From NCBI RefSeq assembly GCF_002836415.1, contig NZ_PJBP01000123.1:1-44392 (forward strand): a stretch of DNA of 44,392 nucleotides. Direction: 5' to 3'. A program made the translations under genes and the position numbers. This stretch comes from Psychromonas sp. MB-3u-54 (lineage in GTDB: Bacteria; Pseudomonadota; Gammaproteobacteria; Enterobacterales; Psychromonadaceae). The notes under the pieces were generated by a model that saw only the letters and a list, made by a program, of their open reading frames with translations, was not told the DNA's origin and did no database searches. Positions within the stretch are counted from its first letter, which is position 1. Every line of letters begins with the position of its first letter. Positions 16,491 through 25,122 of the stretch are shown piece after piece.

Positions 16491-16893
16491 TCATTTTTTA
16501 CGGTATATGGTCGAAGGGATACCCCCTAATAATGCAGCCGCTTTAGGCACATTAGCAGCACAAAAATCAATGGCGGCTTCGGTTGGCATCTTCTCTATTT
16601 TCCATAAAGGTAATACTTCAGAGGCTGATATTGGCAGTGGAGTGCCTTTTTCAACCGCCTCTTCAACATTAGCTTTAGTTAGTTGCTTTGTGCTTAATAA
16701 ATGCGGACTAACCACAGTAGTAGATAATGACTTAATGATCATTTCTGAGGTTATTTGTGTGCCAGTATTAAGTACCCCCATAGCCTGAAAAATATTTTCT
16801 AATTGACCGATATTACCCGGCCAATCATAATCACAAATAATCTTAATCACATCGAGTGATAAGTGTGTGAAATGCTTATGTTCCGAGGATAAG
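16491..16893 (-). pseudogene. C-terminal fragment of a sigma-54-dependent response regulator
   Basis: About 134 codons remain. They hold the end of an AAA+ domain (YDWPGNIGQLENIF, from the motif Y.WPGNVRELEN) and a Fis-type DNA-binding helix pair (AAIDFCAANVPKAAALLGG, then STIYRKK). An in-frame continuation to about 16893 (EHKHFTHLSLDV) shows that the receiver domain, Walker motifs and GAFTGA loop are missing; the similarity ends at repeat B. It is related to, but distinct from, the intact regulator at 39417. Confidence 0.8.
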
Positions 16894-17145
16894 TAGAATA
16901 AACGTCATTTTTCATTAGATCCAAAATCTACTTTAGTTCATAATTTCATATTGACTTCTTTTTCATCTTAATGAAGCTACGAAAGTCAGATACTTCTCAT
17001 ATACTCACCCGTCTTTACAAAATTTTAGGTAAAGGGCAAGTGCGTCCCGCTGTTGTGCAAACCAGCTATGAATATTACTTTTGTTTATGATGAACGTATG
17101 TTTATGCAAATAGACTTGCCTGAGGAGGTGAGCTACTTTCCGGAA
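16885..17145 (+). repeat. Repeat B, diverged ~250 bp direct repeat (partner of repeat A)
   Basis: Same order and orientation as 12177-12415. It includes AAGTAGAATAAACGTCATTT and coding-like pieces KLRKSDTSHILTRLYKILGK, GQVRPAVVQTSYEYYF and, in another frame, VYDERMFMQIDLPEEVSYF. It abuts the regulator fragment on its left and the IS110 relic on its right. I do not recognise the protein family. Confidence 0.6.
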
Positions 17146-17241
17146 GAAAACTAAGGCGTTATGTGATGTGATCGACGCCCATCCCCAATGGCGTTATGTT
17201 AGCCATAATTAGATTAGATCGTTTAATCCAAGGAGCATCGC

Positions 17242-18083
17242 ATGAACATTAAAGTGGTTGGTATTGATTTAGCTAAACATTATTTTCAAGTTGGTGTTTT
17301 AACTGAGCAAGATGTGATCCATTCTGATAAAAAGTCACAAGAGCACGTCTATTAGATGTGGTTCGCCAATTTGCCAGAAGGCACGCTGATCGCTATCGAG
17401 GCATGCGGTACTTCGAATTACTGGCCCCGTACTTTTGCTAAAATAGGTTTTAAAATAAAACTTATTCCACCTCAATACGTTAAGCCATTTGTTGGTCATC
17501 ACAAAAATGATGCTAATGATGCCACGCGATATGTGAAGCTGCCTCTCGTTCAAGTATTCATAGCGTTCCAACAAAAACTGTCGAGCTTCAAGATATTAAA
17601 TCCATAAGATGCATAAGACAACAAAGAGTCGAACAACGCCTTGCCGCTGCTAATCAATTAAAAGGCTTAGCCAGTGAGTATGGCGTGGTAATCGCAAAAA
17701 GCTTTAAGTGTTTAAAAGAGCAGGTGCCTATCGCACTAGAAGATGCCGAAAATGAATTATCACTTGTGATGAGACGTATGCTTTATGATTTACTGACAGA
17801 GATTAATGCCCTTACCCTTGGTATCAAATCATTAACCAATGATCTTGAAGCGCTCTGCAAACAACAACCACGATATCAAGCTCTGTTGGCTATTCCAGGA
17901 TTTGGTCCGATTGTAACCACTGCGTTTTTAAGTCAGGTTGGCTCAGGAGAGCAGTTCTCAAATTGTCGGCAATTATCTGCGTGGTGTGGTTTAGTTCCTC
18001 GTCAATTCAGTTAAAGAGGAAAAACAAAACGGGGCAAAATCACCAAGAATGGTAATTACGAATTAAGCGAGTTGTGCATTTAA
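17242..18083 (+). pseudogene. IS110-family transposase relic
   Basis: Joined frames give MNIKVVGIDLAKHYFQVGV, a TAG stop (17353), IEACGTSNYWPR, FKIKLIPPQYVKPFVG, HHKNDANDA, a frameshift near 17523, and then ICEAASRSSIHSVPTKTVE. The C-terminal part has ALLAIPGFGPIVTTAFLSQV and FSNCRQLSAWCGLVPRQFS, a TAA stop, then RGKTKRGKITKNGNYEL. These are the DEDD RuvC-like residues (D, E, D-x2-D) and the C-terminal domain of IS110 transposases. Three lesions inactivate it. AAGGAG lies before the ATG. Confidence 0.88.
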
Positions 18084-18691
18084 AAGTGCATAATTAACGA
18101 GTAAAAAAAGTAGATAAGTAAAATATACACCCTAGTTTAAGTTTGCAATGCTTGATGAAAAACGGTCAACCATTCCTGTGAAAACCTGCTTTGGGGCTTG
18201 GCATGTAAATGTCGACTTTGTGATTAGGAGACAGGACTCGGATTACACTATGGCGCAGGTTATTGACAACCTACTGAGACGTCGGATATATGACAGCAGA
18301 CTGTAATCTTCATTAAAATTGCAATAAACAGGGCGTCCATATATGCCCCATAGCGTTATAAATCTATAAATTACCCACCAACATTCATTTCGACATGACA
18401 AATATTTAGCTTATTGAGAGTATATGCGTTAAAAGAATCGCCTCGTCATCACTCGGTAAAAAATGAAATTTTTACCGAGTATAATTGCCCTCGCCTTAAT
18501 AATCACTAAAATAGAGCGCCTAGAGCATTTATCGGCTGTGATCGCGACTCATTGATTAACTGGTTAGGATATAATAAATAAATCGGTGCCTGTTATTTTG
18601 TTGTACACCTTTTATAAACGCTTGCTGTATCTTCAACCATGGTTAGCAGAATAACATACTAGCCCGCAGATTTTGCTCGAAACATTGCATT
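18084..18691. other. Non-coding stretch, probably the IS110 tail plus spacer
   Basis: No gene-like frame. Bases up to about 18300 may be the non-coding end of the IS110 element. A perfect 12 bp inverted repeat (ACTCGGTAAAAA / TTTTTACCGAGT) at 18451-18480 is the one strong structure. Without a T-run on either side it is not a standard terminator, though it could stop transcripts leaving the acyltransferase gene. Confidence 0.5.
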
Positions 18692-20644
18692 TTAATAACG
18701 TAAAAAGCTATTGGGAAGGCGCCTGGCAATGACTTCTTCACCAAAACTTGATAAGTGATCACCATCATCCCACAGTATTTTTTTACAGTTCATAAAATCT
18801 TGGGGGAATTTATACTTTAACAGCTGATTTTGAGATAGGAATTTTACATTCTTTAAGATAGAAATATTATTTTCGATATGATTATCAAGTAAATCAAACG
18901 CCCCTTTTTGATTTGGCCGTAACTTAAATTCAAAATTACAACCTTTCTGCAACAAATGTCTATTAGTAAAATGCGGTTCAACCCTACTACCGAACCAAGT
19001 AACGGGTACAAATTCACTTATTGATGACAAATAGGCACTTACTGTATCAACATGCCCAATGTCAACACTAATGTTATCAACACTTTCTGAGAAGGCCAGT
19101 TTACTAAACATATTCTTTGAACCTTTATTACCTTGCTCATCAATTAATAAATAAGATCCACCTTGCTCATAAATAACATGGTTAAATACATGGTTATTTA
19201 TTGAGATAAAGTCTGTGACTTTTTCATACTTGCAATGGCTCTTTAGTGTATGTGGTCGACAGCCCTCAGTGCTTGTTACTCCAACAATAAATTGATTACT
19301 AAATTTAGAAGTAACCATATTGAATAAGTCATTCGCATGACTATCACCTAATATTAAAATACCTGCGCCATATTTAGCTTTACACTGTTTAAATCTTAGT
19401 GCCGCTTGAGCTGTCAGGGTCTGCACATTAAAACGACAAGCTGAAAAGTCTTGATTGGCATTCACATCTTCCTGACCATTGTCAGGTTTTTCAGTTCTCT
19501 CTTCAATAACCAAATATGTTTTTTGTGTTAATGAATCTTGCCTTGTTTGCCAACCATTCTCACCATTGGTGTAATCGTTATAAAAAGATAGAAATCCTAT
19601 TAGAAAAACCATAAACAAGGGCTTACACTTTAAGTAATCGAATGGCTGAGCAAAGGTATTGCTAAACTTAGTTTTCTCAATATATTTATTACTCAAAAAA
19701 CCCAAGGTTATTGACAACACAATGCCTAAAAAGATAAATAAATCATTTAATGAGAAAAAATAAATAGCGACAACTACAGGCCAGTGCCATAGATAGATAG
19801 AATAAGACCAAGCACCAATTTTTTGGAAAACTAGATTGCTGGTGATAAAACTGTCTTTTCTTTTTGCTAGTAAAATTAAATAGGCCCCTAACACTGGCCA
19901 TAATGACAAATAGCCTGGCCAATAGTTATCTTTTGAGATTAAAAAGTAAGAACCCACAATCAAAGTTAAGCCAAACCCCTCTACTAGTTTTTTATTTTTA
20001 TCTTTTAGATTAACAGGGTATAGGTAAGCAATGCCGCCGAACATCATTTCCCACGCCCTCGTTGGTAGTAGGTAATATGCACCGTTAGGCCATTTGTAGG
20101 TAGCGATGACACAAAAAATAAAGCCTAAGACCGTTCCAAGTAGTACCGTCACTTTCATCGTCTTTACAGGCATGAACTTATGTATAGCGACAAGGATTAA
20201 TGGATAAATTATATAGAATTGCCATTCGACTGATAATGACCACGTATGCAATAGCCATTTTTCATGTGAGCTCGCATCAAAATAACCTGACTCTCCCCAG
20301 TAAATAATATTGGAAAAAAAACCGATACTACTGCCAACATGTTGACCTAATGATTTATAATCAAGCGGTGTTAAATAAAACCAACCAAATACGAGTAAGA
20401 CTAAACAAAGCACTGCTAAGGCAGGAATAATTCTATTTGCACGGGCAACATAAAATTTTACAATAGAAAAGTTTCCTTGTTCAATCCCCCTGAATATTAT
20501 GCCCGTCATTAGAAAACCTGAAATAACAAAAAACACATCAACACCTGCAAAACCACCAGGCATCCAAGACGCATTGAAATGAAATAGCAAAACAGCTATT
20601 ACAGCAATAGCTCTTAATCCATTAATATCGTTTCTAAATTGCAT
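18692..20644 (-). CDS. OafA/YrhL-type O-acyltransferase with C-terminal SGNH domain
   Basis: A 650-residue membrane enzyme that acetylates a glycan, presumably the exopolysaccharide of this locus. The N-terminal acyltransferase-3 domain begins FRNDINGLRAIAVIAVLLFHF and has FAGVDVFFVISGFLMTGII and HTWSLSVEWQFY, followed by about ten membrane helices up to residue ~360. The C-terminal SGNH domain has GDSHANDL (block I, about residue 445) and DGDHLSSFG (Asp/His block V, about 633). I start at ATG 20644 with GGTGGA upstream; a GTG three codons earlier is possible. A sigma-54-like promoter lies 47-62 bases upstream. Confidence 0.88.
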   Translation of the reverse strand: MQFRNDINGLRAIAVIAVLLFHFNASWMPGGFAGVDVFFVISGFLMTGIIFRGIEQGNFSIVKFYVARANRIIPALAVLCLVLLVFGWFYLTPLDYKSLGQHVGSSIGFFSNIIYWGESGYFDASSHEKWLLHTWSLSVEWQFYIIYPLILVAIHKFMPVKTMKVTVLLGTVLGFIFCVIATYKWPNGAYYLLPTRAWEMMFGGIAYLYPVNLKDKNKKLVEGFGLTLIVGSYFLISKDNYWPGYLSLWPVLGAYLILLAKRKDSFITSNLVFQKIGAWSYSIYLWHWPVVVAIYFFSLNDLFIFLGIVLSITLGFLSNKYIEKTKFSNTFAQPFDYLKCKPLFMVFLIGFLSFYNDYTNGENGWQTRQDSLTQKTYLVIEERTEKPDNGQEDVNANQDFSACRFNVQTLTAQAALRFKQCKAKYGAGILILGDSHANDLFNMVTSKFSNQFIVGVTSTEGCRPHTLKSHCKYEKVTDFISINNHVFNHVIYEQGGSYLLIDEQGNKGSKNMFSKLAFSESVDNISVDIGHVDTVSAYLSSISEFVPVTWFGSRVEPHFTNRHLLQKGCNFEFKLRPNQKGAFDLLDNHIENNISILKNVKFLSQNQLLKYKFPQDFMNCKKILWDDGDHLSSFGEEVIARRLPNSFLRY

Positions 20645-20690
20645 AATATCCACCGAGAGATAACGTTACCTCACCCTTTACTGAAAAGTA

Positions 20691-20706
20691 TGCACAAAAC
20701 AAGCCA
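20691..20706 (-). promoter_or_regulatory. Sigma-54-like promoter of the acyltransferase
   Basis: Read on the minus strand: TGGCTTGTTTTGTGCA, matching TGGC..G-N4-.TGCA with correct spacing (9 of 12 positions). It would give a leader of about 35 bases. The -24 half overlaps a 12 bp inverted repeat at 20701-20731 (AAGCCAATGAAA / TTTCATTGGCTT). Confidence 0.5.
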
Positions 20707-20731
20707 ATGAAATGATATTTTTCATTGGCTT

Positions 20732-21229
20732 GGATAAATTATCAGTGTTTATATAAGTAAGATATTTCGCAAAAAATCATGCTATGTTAATTGATAATGA
20801 AACAGGGATAGAGATAAAATCAAAGTGGGTTAATCAAAAAATAGCCGGTAAAGATCAATGTAACAATCAAACTTATTTGTTTACAAACAAATGTTTAAAG
20901 ATATCTTTGCTGTGTAAAATAACCCTGACACGGCATTTTGGTTAAAAATCGACCGCGCAAGATGTTGTTATATAATGCAAACCACTTCACGTCATTCAGT
21001 TTAGCTATGCAACACCACCTATAAGTAACGTTTAATCATTTTTTATATAAAATGGGCATAATATTAGCAAAACAGAAATAAATAGAACCATAATATTAGC
21101 AAAACAGAAATAGATAGGACCATAATATTAGCAAAATGGGAGTAAATCCGTAACTATGCCACACACTGGCTAATTAGGTGAAAGTACATTCAGTTCACTT
21201 TTTTTCGGGGCTTTTATCTGATGACTAAT
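20732..21229. other. Intergenic region before the IS91 relic
   Basis: AT-rich DNA with no gene-like frame. It includes TTTCGCAAAAAATCATGC near 20765, which only partly resembles the operator-like motif, and a 32 bp tandem repeat described separately. Confidence 0.45.
21057..21150. repeat. 32 bp tandem repeat, about three copies
   Basis: The unit CATAATATTAGCAAAACAGA then AATAAATAGAAC is repeated at 21057-21088 and 21089-21120 (two changes). A third copy from 21121 diverges after CATAATATTAGCAAAA. It has no spacers, so it is not a CRISPR array. It lies near the IS91 relic and may be part of its end. Confidence 0.75.
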
Positions 21230-21480
21230 TCATCGGGAATGAATTAGGACAACCAAAGGTTGCCCGTAGGGTGAGAAACAGGGATGTTTCTCATCTAAAC
21301 GCATTTTGCCATCGTTATCTTCGGCATACACACCGTCGAGAAATAGCATGTGAAAATGGATATTTAAATTCAACGCTGAACCGAATCGTTGGATCAGTGT
21401 TACCGCACCCATTTTGCGGTCTGTTTGTTGTAGCCTGCTTTTTTAGTGATATGTGTAGCAAGTATGCGATAGACAACCCC
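21230..21480 (-). pseudogene. IS91-family transposase fragment
   Basis: The frame reads GAVTLIQRFGSALNLNIHFH then MLFLDGVY, the central HUH-type signature of IS91 transposases (HxH followed by LDGVY). A further frame just upstream reads GYNKQTAK, the expected preceding residues, so a frameshift lies near 21410. The C-terminal half, with its catalytic tyrosine(s), and the N-terminus are absent. Confidence 0.85.
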
Positions 21481-21589
21481 TAATACTTTTCCCATGATCT
21501 GAGGGTAGCTGGCAAACAGAAACCTAAGCTAAAAAGGAAAGCTCAATACCCATTGTCGTATAGGCTCATATGGCAGCTTTTTAATTTAC

Positions 21590-22593
21590 AAGAAGTCATC
21601 CACCAGTCAGGCTGTACTTTCTACCATTCGTCGTGCGCCACAACTCGGGAAACAACTTGAGAATTACACCAGGGAACTATACGAGAGCAATCAGTCTTTG
21701 CAAGCTTCTTTAGCCAGCTCAAAAAAAAAGCAGGCAGAACTCGAGTTTCTTTCTAAAGCATCTGATGATGTTATCTCCAAACTCTCTGTTATACCAATCC
21801 GCATAAGTAAATGGTCTAAAATTGCGCAGGAAAAAGTAATGATAGCAAGACGTTTGATTGAGCAATAGCTGGCTATTGAGATTGAAAACAACGAAGCTAG
21901 CGTTAATTTTAACAAGTAAGATAGGTCAGATATTTATGCGGATTGGTATTATAGAACGGCTATTAAATACGGTCGAATTAACTGGAAATTTTCTCTCTGC
22001 AGAATATGGCTTTTTCCTCATTACTAAATCAGGGTCCCCGGTGGATATTGATAACACCAAAATTTGGAATCAGGAGGCCGGATGGTCACTCGATAAAGAG
22101 ATTCTCTTAGCGTCAATGAAATATTTTCCATTAGCTGAGGATCCTGTTTACCAGTCTTGGTGTGTATCACCAATCCATTCAGGGGATACAGGTACATTAG
22201 CCCTTTATCATGGGAGATAAAGGGCAGCTGCAGCAAGTATTTGTTAACCTGTTCGTCAATGCTTTTTATGCCATGGATAATAACGGGGTATTAAGTATAA
22301 CGGTTAGTGAGGATATTGACTTCTTGAATGTTCAAGTCACTGATACGGGAAGGGGTATGGACAAAAAAACCTTCAACAGCTGTTCACGCCATTCTTTACG
22401 ACAAAACCAATAGGAGAAGACACCGGATTAGGATTATCAGTTTCATATGCGATTATCGAGTCTCATAACGCAACAATAAACGTCAAGTCTGTTGAAGGTG
22501 TCGGTACCATTTTTGAGTTATCCTTTTCCAAAATATCAGTCAAAATAAAAAAATGTCGACTTTTTAGGGGTAAATCCTACATCATTGGTGTTT
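21590..22593 (+). pseudogene. Decayed sensor histidine kinase interrupted by a MITE
   Basis: The first segment reads LSTIRRAPQLGKQLENYT and KKKQAELEFLSKASDDVIS, a coiled coil. A MITE (21789-21953) follows; removing it with one copy of its 5 bp duplication restores the frame into a GAF-like part (ERLLNTVELTGNFLSAEYGF). The HisKA region is then missing and the frame changes near 22210 into an ATPase domain: GQLQQVFVNLFVNAFYAMDN and VTDTGRGM. A last frameshift in a seven-A run near 22330-22365 leads to LFTPFFTTKPIGEDTGLGLS and VEGVGTIFEL. The catalytic core cannot be made as one chain. Confidence 0.85.
21789..21953. mobile_element. MITE, copy 3 of the TAATACCAA family, with TTATA target duplication
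   Basis: The inverted ends ATACCAATCCGCATAAGTAA and (complement) ATACCAATCCGCATAAATAT flank a core (ATTGCGCAGGAAAAAGTAAT, GTTAATTTTAACAAGTAAG) related to copies 1 and 2. TTATA occurs at both boundaries (21789-21793 and 21949-21953). Deleting 160 bp restores the host reading frame. Confidence 0.8.
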
Positions 22594-22660
22594 GATCAGC
22601 GTCAATATTAACGCCACAATAGTAATTAATGTTGACTCTCACTTAACGATTATTTACACC

Positions 22661-23170
22661 TTATTCCACTTGAAAAAAATGACTAATGTATTGCGTATCA
22701 TCTAGTTCAATGATCACTTTATTGTTCTCACTTTGTATTTTCAACTCAAGTAAGACCCTTTTAACCGAACTTGACAGTTCTAACGCTTGATAGACACGAC
22801 CGTGTTCATCTGAACGGACAATACCTATTAGTACTTTCTGTTCGAGTCGTTGATCATATAGGTCTAAAACATCCTCCGGTATATTAGAAATAAGCGCAAT
22901 GGCACCCGATACAGGTTGTCCATTCAGATCAACAACCGATATATCCACGGTCATCGATTTAAAGGTGTCAAAACGAAAATCAGGTTCGACATAAAGCTCT
23001 TTTGAACGACCCGCATTAGCATCAAGCTTCCCAGCCGATGGCTGATAATCTTGTGTTGTCTTGCCAGTGGCAGTTGCCGGTAACAGCAAAACTAAGCACA
23101 GTGTCGTCAAGGCTAGCGTAATGGTGCGTGACTTGACAATATATCCTGTATTTGACAATAATTTTTTCAT
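22661..23170 (-). CDS. Small secreted protein linked to the LruC protein
   Basis: A 169-residue protein with an N-terminal hydrophobic segment at about 17-36 ending ATATGKT, likely a signal peptide. The rest reads like one beta-sandwich domain (MTVDISVVDLNGQPVSGAIA, then GRVYQALELSS). This resembles the carboxypeptidase-regulatory-like or Ig-like domains used in surface structures. It starts 13 bases after the LruC-protein gene stop, so the two form an operon. AGGA precedes the ATG. No family name can be given; it may be a partner or chaperone of the LruC protein. Confidence 0.75.
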   Translation of the reverse strand: MKKLLSNTGYIVKSRTITLALTTLCLVLLLPATATGKTTQDYQPSAGKLDANAGRSKELYVEPDFRFDTFKSMTVDISVVDLNGQPVSGAIALISNIPEDVLDLYDQRLEQKVLIGIVRSDEHGRVYQALELSSSVKRVLLELKIQSENNKVIIELDDTQYISHFFQVE

Positions 23171-23183
23171 TACGTTAATCCTT

Positions 23184-24818
23184 TTATGGGTTAATTATGC
23201 TGGGAACATAAAAGTGGCTTGTGCGCTCACTCGTTTTATACCATGCAGTAGCGAGGCCTCCCGAACTTTCAACCCACTCTTCATAACCAGGATAAGCCCA
23301 CAAAACATCTATGTACTCCCGAGGGTGAGCCCAGTTGTCGCTAATTTTTAGACCCCAAGGTAAATTTGTGCTAGATCTAAAGTAGCGGTCTTGATTTACA
23401 TCAGAGGTATCATCTTCAGTTCCAAAACGAGCAAAGTTAAACCAGTCTGTTGGCGCGTAGCCCGGCATATGAATTTCTAGAGTACGATCATTTGAACGGT
23501 AGATAAAAAAATCAATGGCCGAGTGGTTTAATGACACCAAACCACTGGTAAATTTCACGTCAAAAGTAAATGCGACTGGTGCAAACTCAGCACAGTTTTT
23601 GTTGGTGTTAAACAACGAACATTGCCCAGTCTCACCGGTTTCAGTGAAGGTTTTACTATTACCCCATAAAGAAATTACGGCGTCTGTTTGATTTGACTCT
23701 GGTTGTTTGTTGTACGTTATATTATTGATGGTAAAATTCGCGGATTCAACTTGTGAAGCTGGAATGTCGACTAACCTTAGGGCAAAACCATTAGCCTTTT
23801 CTCCACCACGGGCTGAGATTAAGCCCTGAATAATAAAACCACTGACCAGCCCTGAAGCATCATACGTTGTCTGAAAGCGCTCTTTAACGACTAAATCATT
23901 AAAGTCGTAGTCACCAAGTTTTGGCCAATTATCCTCATAAGCGAGGGTGACGAAATCACTTTTGCTTGGAAAATAAGTACTGTATGCTCGTCGATAATCA
24001 TATGGAAATTCATCTAAAGAATTAATCAAACCATCAGCATCACTATCGTTAACATTGGGAACGTTAGTTAAGGATTCTTTATGGATGGCAGTTCCTGGGC
24101 TTGTTTTGATGCTAAATACCGCATCATTAAAATCGTTATCACCCCATGTCCCCGGTAAATCTTCAAAACCCAAAATCACTTCACCGACCCCTTCATCATA
24201 AAGCATCACCGTATGTTGACGTAAAGCAGGATCTACTTCTGGATTAAGATATGGTAATGAGTAGTAGTAAGGTGTTTCTTCCGATTTTACACCCGTATAA
24301 TAATCAAAACCATTAGCGGCAATTAAAAATCCTATGCTGGTGCCCGCAGGAAAAGTACCCAAACTTAATCTATGGCCACCGGCCATATGAGGCGATGACA
24401 AATTGGGGAAAACGATAGTTTCCATTACTTCAGCGCTAGTTTGTGGTGGATTGTCACGGTCAAAAGTGAAAAAACCAAAAGAATTTTTATAGCCCGTTCC
24501 TTCGTGAACAAAAGTAACAAATACTTCACCTTCCTCATCCAGATCGACTATGGACCCACAATCATCAGTTATAAAAGCTTCATTTACCTCACTTTCTGGC
24601 AGTGCATTGTTGATACGGGCAAAGAAATCTGTGGTGTATTCACTGGCACTCCACAATAGATTGTCTGGCTTACCAATATTTTGTTCGTACCCCACTGGCC
24701 AAGGCTGACCAGACAAAAATTGCCAGACATAGTCGCCATTTTCTTGCTCTGTCGCTAAGGTAGAATAACTCAGTAGTATTAATATACTGATAAAACTAAA
24801 GCTGAATTTTTTTTTCAT
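23184..24818 (-). CDS. LruC-domain secreted protein
   Basis: A 544-residue exported protein with a signal peptide (MKKKFSFSFISILILLSYS, TLA|TEQ). It has two acidic DxDFNDxV motifs (GDNDFNDAVF about residue 233, GDYDFNDLVV about 309), characteristic of DUF4114/LruC-type proteins, and a DSDADGLINSLDEFPYD segment like a calcium-binding type-3 repeat. The aromatic-rich C-terminus matches the LruC domain layout. Members are surface-exposed and of unknown role, often next to biofilm or polysaccharide genes, as here. AGGAAG 7 bases before ATG 24818 fixes the start; a frame extending to 24914 adds no signal-like sequence. A sigma-54-like element lies about 80 bases upstream. Confidence 0.87.
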   Translation of the reverse strand: MKKKFSFSFISILILLSYSTLATEQENGDYVWQFLSGQPWPVGYEQNIGKPDNLLWSASEYTTDFFARINNALPESEVNEAFITDDCGSIVDLDEEGEVFVTFVHEGTGYKNSFGFFTFDRDNPPQTSAEVMETIVFPNLSSPHMAGGHRLSLGTFPAGTSIGFLIAANGFDYYTGVKSEETPYYYSLPYLNPEVDPALRQHTVMLYDEGVGEVILGFEDLPGTWGDNDFNDAVFSIKTSPGTAIHKESLTNVPNVNDSDADGLINSLDEFPYDYRRAYSTYFPSKSDFVTLAYEDNWPKLGDYDFNDLVVKERFQTTYDASGLVSGFIIQGLISARGGEKANGFALRLVDIPASQVESANFTINNITYNKQPESNQTDAVISLWGNSKTFTETGETGQCSLFNTNKNCAEFAPVAFTFDVKFTSGLVSLNHSAIDFFIYRSNDRTLEIHMPGYAPTDWFNFARFGTEDDTSDVNQDRYFRSSTNLPWGLKISDNWAHPREYIDVLWAYPGYEEWVESSGGLATAWYKTSERTSHFYVPSIINP

Positions 24819-24897
24819 AATATTGCTTCCTAATCCTGTAATTAACCTTAAGTGAACCATCGATATGGTGGTTTTATCTGAATTACTAGGAATACAA

Positions 24898-24913
24898 TGC
24901 TTACATCGAGCCA
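24898..24913 (-). promoter_or_regulatory. Sigma-54-like promoter of the LruC operon
   Basis: On the minus strand: TGGCTCGATGTAAGCA, matching TGGC.CG-N4-..GCA with correct spacing (9 of 12). The -12 half has AAGC instead of TTGC. It may share the operator-like motif at 24983-25000 with the divergent glycosyltransferase promoter. Confidence 0.4.
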
Positions 24914-24982
24914 ACTTTTATATCTTCTAAAAAATAACTACTTAGGTGCTTTTTTAGGTATTTTTAAAGGATAAATGATTGT

Positions 24983-25000
24983 TTTTTTGCAATTTGCATC
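24983..25000. promoter_or_regulatory. Operator-like motif between LruC and glycosyltransferase genes
   Basis: TTTTTTGCAATTTGCATC resembles the motif TTTTCGCWATTTGCWAT. It lies about 62 bp upstream of the plus-strand -24 element and about 70 bp upstream of the minus-strand one, so one site could serve both. Confidence 0.45.
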
Positions 25001-25061
25001 GCAGATCACAATATTTTATCAATTCGCAGGGGAAAAGTAGCAAATTAAGCCTTATTAGATA

Positions 25062-25077
25062 TGGATTGGTTCTTGCA
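25062..25077 (+). promoter_or_regulatory. Sigma-54-like promoter of the first glycosyltransferase
   Basis: TGGATTGGTTCTTGCA has a perfect TTGCA -12 half, TGG at -24 and the correct 12-base spacing (9 of 12). It predicts a start near 25089 and a 34-base leader. Confidence 0.5.
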
Positions 25078-25122
25078 TGTAGTTATTACTGTGATTGTCC
25101 ACCAAAAGAAAAGGCGACTAGT

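Noticed and set aside
20701-20731. 12 bp inverted repeat as a terminator
   Set aside because: It lies in the upstream region of the acyltransferase, overlaps the predicted promoter and is not followed by a clear T-run.
21057-21150. Possible CRISPR array
   Set aside because: The 32 bp units are directly adjacent, without spacers, and no cas genes are in the window.
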